DNA from: Nitrincola alkalisediminis
GTDB taxonomy: Bacteria; Pseudomonadota; Gammaproteobacteria; Pseudomonadales; Balneatricaceae
Direction: 5' to 3'
DNA length: 64,000 nucleotides
NCBI RefSeq assembly: GCF_009821115.1
Contig: NZ_VYTY01000001.1
Coordinates: 1 to 64,000 of the forward strand
Within the stretch, counting starts at the first letter, position 1; every line of letters begins with the position of its first letter. Shown piece by piece: positions 6,825 to 14,370 of the stretch. A model generated the notes under the pieces. It made no database searches and was not told the DNA's origin. It worked only from the letters and a program-made list of their open reading frames with translations. Made by a program: the position numbers and the translations under genes.

Positions 6825-9800
6825 ATGATAGAGATTAACTTTACAAATATTCGCACTTTTGACGGTAGCCAGAACTCGGGCTTTGAAGAGCTGGTTTGCC
6901 AATTAGCGCATTTGGAGAAACCGACAAACGCTAAAAGATTTGTAAGAAAAGAGGGTGCAGGCGGTGATGCAGGGGTCGAGTGCTACTGGATTCTGGATGA
7001 TGACAGGGAAATTTGCTGGCAGGCCAAGTACTTCACGGGAGATATGAATTCTTCTCGCTGGGGTCAGCTTGATGAGTCATTTGAAACAGCCCTGTCTAAG
7101 CATCTTAATATGAACGCTTATGTTGTTTGTTTGCCGCTCGATAAGACCGATAGTAGAAAGCACGGCAAAGGCGGTAATAAGGTTACGTCAGTAGAGGATG
7201 AATGGAGGGCGCGTGTTGAGACGTGGACTACATCTGCTACTGCGGCTGGACGAACGATAGAGTTTGCGTTTTGGGGCAAGCATGAACTTACATCCATGCT
7301 TGTCATTGATGACCCCAGATACTCAGGGCGGCGTCTTTACTGGTTTAACGAACCAGTCCTGTGCTCTGATGATCTTCGCTATCAGGCCCTTAAGAGTAGA
7401 GATACTTTGGGTGACCGGTTCACGCCGGAGTTTCACGTAGATTTACCGATAGCCAAGCTGTTTGACGGGCTTTGCGCCAATGATGGCTGGTGGTCGGAAA
7501 TCTCAGCACAGAAAGTAGAACTTGAAGAAAAGTATGAGCAGTTCATCCGGTTTGTTACTAGCAGCAAGATTGAAGATGCCAGTGGAATTGATTTGACCGG
7601 GCTAGAGAGCGCATATACTGTATTTATGGCGCTGCTAACAGCTTGGCTGAAGAATCAACCTGCTAGATACGATCTGAACGTGCTGAAAGGGGCACTTCAA
7701 AATATAGATCCGCCGTTTCGTGACCTTTGCGAATTGATCGAAGGTAAGATGCTCGAGGAAGAGTCTGGCAGTAGATACTTCCGTCACTATTCAGGAAACT
7801 TTTACAGCTCTCTCAGAGAAATTGAAAGCTTTCTTCAATCCCTTTCAGCGCAAGCATACGAAGTAGGGGCAGCGCTCCTCCACGGCGAAGCGGGAATTGG
7901 GAAATCACACCTTCTATGTGATCTGGCGCTTCACCGGGTAGGTGAGACTCTGCCAACTATTTTCTTACTCGGGGCACAGTACGGCGGCGGAAACCCCTTT
8001 GATTTTGTGAAGCAAAGTCTCGGCCTACATCAATTTAACAATAATCAGGTTTTAGGGGCAATCGATGCAGCCGGAGAGGCTGGAAAATGCAGGGCGCTTA
8101 TCGTAATTGATGCCATTAATGAAGGGCCGTGCCGCGATCAATGGCGGGATTTTATAAGAGGCTTTTTGTACGATATCTCAAGGTTTGAAAATATCTCGCT
8201 TCTGATTAGCTGCCGTTCAACCTATTGCAGGTATATGTTGCCAGATAGTGTCGATAAGAATTGTCTCGTTCAGATTCATCATCAGGGGTTCCAGGGGTTT
8301 GAGCACCGCGCCGCAGAGAAGTATCTCTCTGCGCAGGGGATTTCCAAGCCTAGTGCACCTATTCTTGCACCGGAATTTTCAAATCCACTTTTTCTGAAAA
8401 CCTGTTGTAAGGCTCTCAAAAGCTCCGGGCAGAGATCGTTCCCCAAGGGGTTAAGTGGGCTGACACAGTTATTCGAGTTCTACCTAGAAAGCGTTGAAAA
8501 TACGATTGCAGTGAAGAAGCAGTACAACCCTGCGGAAAAAATAGTGCAGAACGCGTTGCTCGGATTCTCTTCGAGGCTTTATCCCGATCATCTCTCGGGA
8601 ATTCCTATCGGTGGTGCACGTAGGCTCATTAATGATTTTGATATCGCTCCGCTAAAGGGTGGAGATGATTTTTTCAATCTTCTGCTGCATGAAGGCGTCC
8701 TTGCCGAAGATATTTCCTACGAGGACGATAAAAACGGTCATCCTGTCATACGTTATACCTATGAACGGTTTAGTGACGTGTGCGTAGCACGGCAGATACT
8801 GGGCGACCATGATAGCAGTACCGTCGCAACGATATTTGATGAAAAGGAGCCTCTTGGCCAGACTTTGAGAGATCGAGGCATCTATCAGGTTGCCGGTATA
8901 GTTGAGGCCTTATTCATCGCTATTGCTGAGAAGTTCCAGATTGAACTCACTGATCTCATACCTGAAGATGTTGAGGTTTCGCCTTGGGAAATCAGCCAAC
9001 TATTTAAAAATACTGTTCTCTGGCGCTCAGCGGATTCATTTTCTGATAGAACGCTCGAAATTTTGAACACAAATGTCGACAATACGGAATATTCGAGTCC
9101 GGCGTTAGATATTTTGCTTAAGCTTTCTACCGAACCCGACCACCCCTGGAATGCTTGGCTTCTTCATAAAAACCTGATAGATAAAGAGATTGCGGAGCGT
9201 GACCATTTCTGGTCTATCCGTATTGCGAGGGGAGATAGTTCAGAAGAGGATGGGCATGAATCGACTGAGCGGACACTCATAGAATGGGCTTGTTTCGGCG
9301 ATATTCGTGATGCGAAAGAGGAGCGAATCCGTCTATGCGCGGTTGTTTTGTTGTGGTTTCTGACAACATCGAACCGCAAGGTAAGAGACTGCGCCACCAA
9401 GTCGCTCGTGCGCTTGTTTGTTGAAAGGCCCCAGATTATCGAAGGCCTGTTTTCCGAATTTTGTGATGTTAACGATCTATATCTTGTTGAGAGGCTATAT
9501 GCCGCTATTTACGGTGCCGCATGCAATATCGAGGAAGATACGGTTATTACAGATATTGCAAAGCTTGTGTTCGACAAATTCTTCGCGGACGGGCAGCCTA
9601 TTCCTCACATCCTTCTCAGGGATTATGCCAGAGGTATACTCGAACGGGCACTTTCGAAAGGCGTGTTGCCTGAGGGAATAGACCCTCGGTTATTCAGGCC
9701 GCCATATAGTAGTGCCTGGCCCTTGGACAATCCAACGAAAGAGGAGATCGACGAGCTCGCAGCCGATGAGGATTATTCAAATATCAAGAATTCACTGATG

Positions 9801-11345
9801 GGATTCCCAGGCGATTTTGGGAACTACACAATGAGCTGTGTCCATGATTGGTCTTCAACACCTATCGATCAAGATGAGATTCTAAATGGCTACGAGTTAA
9901 AGGTCCGGTTTGCCGAAGAGTTTCTCGATGGTGGCCTTAAAGAAGAGTTTCTCGCATTTATCGGGCCGGAGAAAAGTGAGCCTGTCAATATTGAAGAATG
10001 GATGGCTCAATTACAGGGCGAAGGGGATTACGAGCGACCTTCTGATGAAGACATTCGAAGAAAAAGGGACGAACGAGAAGCGTTCTTGGACAGAGTTAGA
10101 GAAAAGCTCGATAGTCAAGGGCAGGAGCATTTACGGTGGCTAACCGGCCTCGCTAATGATCGACCTGCGGACTTTAGCCGCATGTGGGCACAGCGCTGGG
10201 TATGCAAGCGCGCCTATAAAATGGGATGGAAGAAGGAGCTTTTTTCAGCGTTCGAGCGCTCCTGTTCACGCGGGCGCGGCGAAGGTCCCCCTGTAAGTGC
10301 AATGGAACGAGTCGGCAAGAAGTACCAATGGATAGGGCTTCATGAGTTTCTTGCTCACTTATCAGACAATATGTACTGGATTGATCGCGGATATAGTGAT
10401 CTTGAAGATCGAGCTTATTATGGACCGTGGCAACTATCCAGACGTGACATTGATCCCACCAATTGGCTTCGAAAGAGTGGCGAGTACCGGACGTACCACA
10501 ACGAGCAGACGACTTGGTGGCAACCCTACCGCTTTCCTATCGATCAATTGCAAGAGTTAGAGGATCAGAAATCCTATCTATGGAATCGGGAAAATCTACC
10601 GGATTTTTCTCAACTTCTGACCGTGAGTAAATCTGCTAAAGATCAAGAATGGTATGTTGTAAGGGGGTTTTGGTCGCAGAAGCAAGGGAAATCGGCAGAA
10701 AATAAAAAGGCTCCACGACTTGATTGCTGGTTCAGGATAAATTCCGTCATAGTAAGTGAAAGCGATTTTAATAAAGTAAAAAGGGAGGCCTCCAAAGGAA
10801 GTTTGATTGATCCCCATACTGTCTCGATTCCCAAAGTTAGCGATGGATTTCTCGGTGAATATCCCTGGCATCCAGTTTACGACCAGCTATCTAATTGGCA
10901 CGACGTAGATTCTGACTTTCATGGTCTTATTCCTGCAAAACACATCGTCCCTGTATCGGAATACTTCTGGGAGCGGGGAAACTTCGATCATTCCATAGAT
11001 GAAACGTTGTCGATTTACCTGCCTGCCAAGGAATTGGTTAATGAACTTGGAATGGAAAGGGTACCAAATGAGTTCGGAAACTGGAGGGTGGGAGAAGATA
11101 TTGTTTTCACTGATCCCAGTGTTGAAGAATATGGACCCAAGTACGCCTTGATGCAAACAGATGCACTAAACGAATGGATGGCAAAGAATAATTTGAAGAT
11201 TCTTTGGCTCATTGGAGGAGAAAAAGAGCTTTTTTCTTCGGACTTGGGATCGAGCGAGTTCTTTGGTCGCTTGGTTTATAGCGGCGTCTATTGGCTAGAA
11301 AATGACCGTCCCGTTGGAAGTTTGCATTTTCGTAAAGAGGAGTAA
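6825..11345 (+). CDS. Large STAND-type NTPase with N-terminal nuclease-like domain, Avs-like antiphage protein
   Basis: The 1506-residue protein starts with a restriction-endonuclease-like (PD-(D/E)XK) region: GGD at residues 46-48, then a strand ending Q66-A-K68, as in Mrr/Cap4-like nucleases. A bridging segment (RFTPEFHVDLPIAKLFDGL, 198-216) resembles the one in Avs proteins. The STAND ATPase follows, with Walker A GEAGIGKS at 354-361, Walker B LIVIDAINEG at 425-434 and the arginine-bearing SCRS at 462-465. The remaining thousand residues look like helical repeats, the usual sensor part. Avs proteins bind a conserved phage protein (terminase or portal), assemble and degrade DNA. That activity is inferred here, and the subtype cannot be set by eye. 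The gene stands alone; a 7-base tandem repeat begins 12 bases after its stop. Confidence 0.75.
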   Translation: MIEINFTNIRTFDGSQNSGFEELVCQLAHLEKPTNAKRFVRKEGAGGDAGVECYWILDDDREICWQAKYFTGDMNSSRWGQLDESFETALSKHLNMNAYVVCLPLDKTDSRKHGKGGNKVTSVEDEWRARVETWTTSATAAGRTIEFAFWGKHELTSMLVIDDPRYSGRRLYWFNEPVLCSDDLRYQALKSRDTLGDRFTPEFHVDLPIAKLFDGLCANDGWWSEISAQKVELEEKYEQFIRFVTSSKIEDASGIDLTGLESAYTVFMALLTAWLKNQPARYDLNVLKGALQNIDPPFRDLCELIEGKMLEEESGSRYFRHYSGNFYSSLREIESFLQSLSAQAYEVGAALLHGEAGIGKSHLLCDLALHRVGETLPTIFLLGAQYGGGNPFDFVKQSLGLHQFNNNQVLGAIDAAGEAGKCRALIVIDAINEGPCRDQWRDFIRGFLYDISRFENISLLISCRSTYCRYMLPDSVDKNCLVQIHHQGFQGFEHRAAEKYLSAQGISKPSAPILAPEFSNPLFLKTCCKALKSSGQRSFPKGLSGLTQLFEFYLESVENTIAVKKQYNPAEKIVQNALLGFSSRLYPDHLSGIPIGGARRLINDFDIAPLKGGDDFFNLLLHEGVLAEDISYEDDKNGHPVIRYTYERFSDVCVARQILGDHDSSTVATIFDEKEPLGQTLRDRGIYQVAGIVEALFIAIAEKFQIELTDLIPEDVEVSPWEISQLFKNTVLWRSADSFSDRTLEILNTNVDNTEYSSPALDILLKLSTEPDHPWNAWLLHKNLIDKEIAERDHFWSIRIARGDSSEEDGHESTERTLIEWACFGDIRDAKEERIRLCAVVLLWFLTTSNRKVRDCATKSLVRLFVERPQIIEGLFSEFCDVNDLYLVERLYAAIYGAACNIEEDTVITDIAKLVFDKFFADGQPIPHILLRDYARGILERALSKGVLPEGIDPRLFRPPYSSAWPLDNPTKEEIDELAADEDYSNIKNSLMGFPGDFGNYTMSCVHDWSSTPIDQDEILNGYELKVRFAEEFLDGGLKEEFLAFIGPEKSEPVNIEEWMAQLQGEGDYERPSDEDIRRKRDEREAFLDRVREKLDSQGQEHLRWLTGLANDRPADFSRMWAQRWVCKRAYKMGWKKELFSAFERSCSRGRGEGPPVSAMERVGKKYQWIGLHEFLAHLSDNMYWIDRGYSDLEDRAYYGPWQLSRRDIDPTNWLRKSGEYRTYHNEQTTWWQPYRFPIDQLQELEDQKSYLWNRENLPDFSQLLTVSKSAKDQEWYVVRGFWSQKQGKSAENKKAPRLDCWFRINSVIVSESDFNKVKREASKGSLIDPHTVSIPKVSDGFLGEYPWHPVYDQLSNWHDVDSDFHGLIPAKHIVPVSEYFWERGNFDHSIDETLSIYLPAKELVNELGMERVPNEFGNWRVGEDIVFTDPSVEEYGPKYALMQTDALNEWMAKNNLKILWLIGGEKELFSSDLGSSEFFGRLVYSGVYWLENDRPVGSLHFRKEE

Positions 11346-11356
11346 CGCATGCGCCT

Positions 11357-11405
11357 GACAGCAGACAGCAGACAGCAGACAGCAGACAGCAGACAGCAGA
11401 CAGCA
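11357..11405. repeat. Tandem heptamer repeat (GACAGCA) x7
   Basis: Seven perfect copies of the 7-base unit GACAGCA lie 12 bases after the stop of the Avs-like gene. A second heptamer array with a different unit (GCTATCA) lies at 53801. Such arrays arise by slippage; no coding role is apparent. Confidence 0.95.
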
Positions 11406-11488
11406 ACCGCGGACCACAGGAGTACGTCAAGAATACAGCCGACGGGGGCTTTGAACTAGCTAAATAACCATAGTCACAATGGCCTTTA

Positions 11489-11560
11489 GTCTGATAGATG
11501 AGTAGTCGTCTACAGGCTCGTCATGGACAGACGAATCCTGGACAGATTATTACTGTTATA
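11489..11560 (+). pseudogene. yoeB toxin fragment (5' end)
   Basis: The sequence GATAGATGAGTAGTCGTCTAC and the following CGAATCCTGGAC match, with few changes, the antitoxin-toxin overlap at 18183-18230. A seven-base AGGCTCG replaces two bases after codon 5, shifting the toxin frame, and similarity fades after about 11560. Only the first 20 or so codons remain. It is a diverged fragment rather than a fresh duplicate. Confidence 0.75.
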
Positions 11561-11588
11561 TTCGTCTCATCCTCACATTTGCTGGATA

Positions 11589-11837
11589 TTATCTCGCCAG
11601 TAATTCATTGCGCACAATTTGTGTCCCTGCCGCCAAGGCACTGAGCTTGCCTGTTGCAATCTGGCGGGATAAAGGTGCCATGCCACAGTTAGTGCAAGGA
11701 TACAGCTTGTCGGCGTCAACAAACTGCAGGGCCTTTCTCAGCGTTTCCGCGATCTCGATGGTATCGGTTGCCACCAGATCATCAAAAAACACGTTAAAGG
11801 CCGACTCATCAAATTGCATGATATCCACTCCGGCGGC
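11589..11837 (-). pseudogene. mesD-like fragment with internal deletion
   Basis: Read on the minus strand, the fragment encodes AAGVDIMQFDESAFNVFFDD joined directly to VATDTIEIAETLRKALQFVDADKLYPCTNC and on to the C-terminus. The intact mesD at 18562-19593 has about 107 residues between those blocks. The N-terminal half is also missing. Several substitutions separate it from the intact gene, so it came from a different lineage or decayed long ago. The order yoeB fragment then mesD fragment copies the gene order at 18.2-19.6 kb. Confidence 0.85.
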
Positions 11838-12030
11838 TTACCTGATTCCGGCAGAAACCTATGAAGCCTTGATGGAGATGATGAATGACTACGAATTGGC
11901 AAAGCTTGGAGCACTAATCCAGAGCCAGTTTAAAAAGAAGCTGGCAGAGAGATTGGAAAATCCGCGAGTTCCTGCGGACAAGCTAAGTGGGTATGACTCA
12001 GTCTATAAAATCAAACTCCGTTCGGCAGGT
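11838..12030 (+). pseudogene. relB-relE fusion remnant, truncated
   Basis: The reading frame gives the C-terminal end of a RelB/Phd-type antitoxin (AYLIPAETYEALMEMMNDYELAKL) fused in frame to the middle of a RelE-type toxin (QFKKKLAERLENPRVPADKLSGYDSVYKIKLRSAGY). The antitoxin tail and toxin N-terminus are gone, apparently by a deletion across a short AAGCTT-like overlap. The toxin then breaks off at about 12030, where the sortase island's kinase gene begins from the other strand. Neither part should function. Confidence 0.8.
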
Positions 12031-13477
12031 TACACTCAACTGGCAGTGTCAGTGAAAACACAGTGGCTGGTGGTTCCGTTTCGCGGTGGTAATTCAGCTT
12101 TCCGTTATGCAATTGCATGATTTCATGAACAAAACTCAGCCCCAGCCCACTGCCTTTGCTGCCATCTGTCCGGGGCAGACAGAAAAAGCGCTGGGTCAGT
12201 TTTTCTTCGGCAAAAGGCGGTACACCGGGCCCGGAATCTTTTACGCTGATGTAAACAGAACCATCGCTTTGTATGGCGCCGATCAGTACAGCTGACTCAG
12301 GCGGTGAGAACTCTATGGCGTTCCGGATCAGGTTGCTCAGTGCATCCTGCAGCAGTGTACTGTCGCCGGTGATGGACAGGGAAGGGTCACAGCTGTATTC
12401 AAGGCTGACTCTGTGCTGGCTGGCATAGTCTTCAAGGCTCCGGCAGACTGCTGTGATCAGCTCTTTCAGTACGACTTTGTCGTGTCGTTCCAGGCTGCTC
12501 TGATATTCAATGGCGGCCAGTTTCAGCAAGCGCTCGATCAGCTCCTGCATCCTTGAACCTTGCTCAATAATATTATTGAGAAACTGATTGCGCCGTGCAT
12601 CGGACATGGGTTCCTGTAACAGCTCTGCTGCACCACGGATGCCAGCGATCGGGGCTTTCAGTTCGTGCGTCAGGCTCTGCACATAATCTGTCACATAGGA
12701 TTTGCCATCCAGTGCGGCTTTCATGTTTTCAAGCGCTTTACCTACACGCCCAACTTCATTATGACCAAGCGCAGGCAGAGCGGGGCGTTCGCCTCTGGAA
12801 ACCCCTTTGGCATACTGTTCAAGGCGGAGCAGGGGCCGTGTAATCCAGAGGGTGATCACCAGACCGGTCAACAGCGTTGCCAGTGCAGCGACCAGTGAAA
12901 TCCAGAGCAGGTTGGTGCTCAGTTGGCTGATAAAGCGGTTGATGTTGTGGGTGGGCTTTCCGGTGGACACCACACCGATAATATCACCGCGATACAGCAC
13001 CGGGCTTGCGGCATAGAGCCGTTTGGTATCACTCTGGCCGGGTACATCGTCGCTGCTGCGGGCACCATAATGACCGCGCAGAGTCAGATAGACATCGCGC
13101 CACTGGGAATAGTCGCGGCCAGTATCGGTGTAATGAGAATCAAAAATTACGGTGCCTCTGACATCGGTGATATACATTCTCAGATCAACTTCGGTTTTAA
13201 GCAGATCATAAATCTGTGCGTTTAGCGGCCTGCCGGCCAGCCCTGCAAAGAGCCGTTCAGCCAGATGTGTGTCGATCACGGTGTCACCGCTTTCGCTGAA
13301 GCTGACGCCTTCGTTGGCGATCAGAGTGGCCATCATTTCTGATATATCGACCAGAATCTCCTCCTGAGCTTCCTGATAACGGGGCTCCAGCTCATCGAGT
13401 ACCCAGTAAACCACACTGCCAAGGCCTGTCAGCACTGAAAACAGAAACACCAGAATCAGGCGTAATCTCAGGCTCAT
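12011..13477 (-). CDS. creC: CreC-type sensor histidine kinase of the sortase island
   Basis: This 488-residue inner-membrane kinase has a first membrane helix at about residues 5-27, a periplasmic sensor region (DVRGTVIFDS is typical of CreC), a second helix near 192-212, a HAMP linker, the phosphorylated H-box SLTHELKAPIAGIRG, N-box NLIRNAIEFSP and ATP-lid motifs DSGPGV and GSGLGLS. It overlaps creB by ATGA. Its last residues (about CNLPNGV) run through the join with the relE remnant, so the natural end was replaced. The kinase core is complete and may still work. CreC senses metabolic or envelope state in enterobacteria; the signal here is unknown. Confidence 0.8.
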   Translation of the reverse strand: MSLRLRLILVFLFSVLTGLGSVVYWVLDELEPRYQEAQEEILVDISEMMATLIANEGVSFSESGDTVIDTHLAERLFAGLAGRPLNAQIYDLLKTEVDLRMYITDVRGTVIFDSHYTDTGRDYSQWRDVYLTLRGHYGARSSDDVPGQSDTKRLYAASPVLYRGDIIGVVSTGKPTHNINRFISQLSTNLLWISLVAALATLLTGLVITLWITRPLLRLEQYAKGVSRGERPALPALGHNEVGRVGKALENMKAALDGKSYVTDYVQSLTHELKAPIAGIRGAAELLQEPMSDARRNQFLNNIIEQGSRMQELIERLLKLAAIEYQSSLERHDKVVLKELITAVCRSLEDYASQHRVSLEYSCDPSLSITGDSTLLQDALSNLIRNAIEFSPPESAVLIGAIQSDGSVYISVKDSGPGVPPFAEEKLTQRFFCLPRTDGSKGSGLGLSFVHEIMQLHNGKLNYHRETEPPATVFSLTLPVECNLPNGV

Positions 13478-14142
13478 GCGTCCGCCTCAAAGCTGTAGCC
13501 AAGACCACGGCGGGTTTTGAGCGGGTCACAGTTTTCGCTGATGTCACGGATTTTGCGCCTGAGGGTTTTGATGTGTGTATCGACAGTGCGGTCGAAGCTG
13601 CGTTCAGGCTCTTCCCACACCTGTTGCATTAACTGCTCACGGGAATAGATTCTGCCGGGATGGCTCATCAGTAACAGTAGCAGGCGGTATTCATAGCGGC
13701 TCAGATCCAGCAAGACACCATTCAGCGTGATTCTGGCGCCATCTGCATCGTGACTGAAACCGGCAGGGGTGATACTTGCCGCTTCCGGAGGCTGGCGCAG
13801 GCGGGCACGGATACGGGCCGTGAGCACCCGGGGACTGAAGGGTTTGGTGATGTAATCATCAGCGCCCAGTTCAAGACCCAGCACCTGGTCGATCTCTTCA
13901 TGGCGGGAGGTCAGAAACACCACCGGCACCGAGGATGTCTGTCTGATGACCCGACAGACATCAAATCCACTCATATCGGGAAGGCCGATATCCAGCAGAA
14001 CCAGCTCTATATTACCCTCGCTGAGTGCATCCAGAGCCTGCTGTCCGGTGGTGACCCAGATGTTATCCATGCGCTCGGTTTCCAGCGCATAGCGTATGGT
14101 GTCAGCAATAGAGGGCTCATCCTCAACAATCAGTACCGCCAT
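13474..14142 (-). CDS. creB: CreB-type response regulator
   Basis: This 222-residue OmpR-family regulator has a receiver with the acidic pair VEDE, phosphoacceptor LLDIGLPDMSG and KPFSPR, followed by a winged-helix DNA-binding domain (SFDRTVDTHIKTLRRKIRD recognition region). The wording around GLPDMSGFDVCR and the C-terminal RRGLGYSF matches CreB. I start at 14142, where AGAGGGA precedes the ATG, rather than an upstream in-frame ATG at 14172. It overlaps creC and is divergent from the sortase target gene, whose upstream region carries a cre-tag-like site, so it probably controls that operon. Confidence 0.8.
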   Translation of the reverse strand: MAVLIVEDEPSIADTIRYALETERMDNIWVTTGQQALDALSEGNIELVLLDIGLPDMSGFDVCRVIRQTSSVPVVFLTSRHEEIDQVLGLELGADDYITKPFSPRVLTARIRARLRQPPEAASITPAGFSHDADGARITLNGVLLDLSRYEYRLLLLLMSHPGRIYSREQLMQQVWEEPERSFDRTVDTHIKTLRRKIRDISENCDPLKTRRGLGYSFEADA

Positions 14143-14300
14143 GGTGTTCCCTCTGTCAAAACGCCGGTCCATAAGTGGTGCATATGCTCACATTATCTCT
14201 GGCAGATCAGCTAGTGTAAAGCTGTAGACCCTACCACTAGGGTGCGTGCCACCTGTACCTGAGTTTAATCTGGTGTTCTTGTTTCACAGAAAAACAGGAC

Positions 14301-14316
14301 TTCACACTCACTTCAT
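14301..14316 (+). promoter_or_regulatory. cre-tag-like CreB binding site
   Basis: TTCAC-ACTCAC-TTCAT matches the CreB recognition pattern TTCAC-N6-TTCAC except for the final base. It lies 55 bases before the start of the sortase target gene, and creB is the divergent neighbour. The match is direct; control of this operon by CreB is inferred. Confidence 0.6.
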
Positions 14317-14370
14317 ATTTTCCTCAAACAGAAAGCAGATACTCGTCTCATCTTAATGAGGAGAAGAGAC

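Noticed and set aside
10596-10871. Minus-strand frames inside the Avs-like gene
   Set aside because: They lie antisense to a continuous 1506-codon gene and show no domain or ribosome binding site.
11608-12120. A 170-codon plus-strand frame read as one gene
   Set aside because: It is antisense to the mesD fragment, then relB and relE pieces in one frame, then antisense to creC. It is a chimera of relics.
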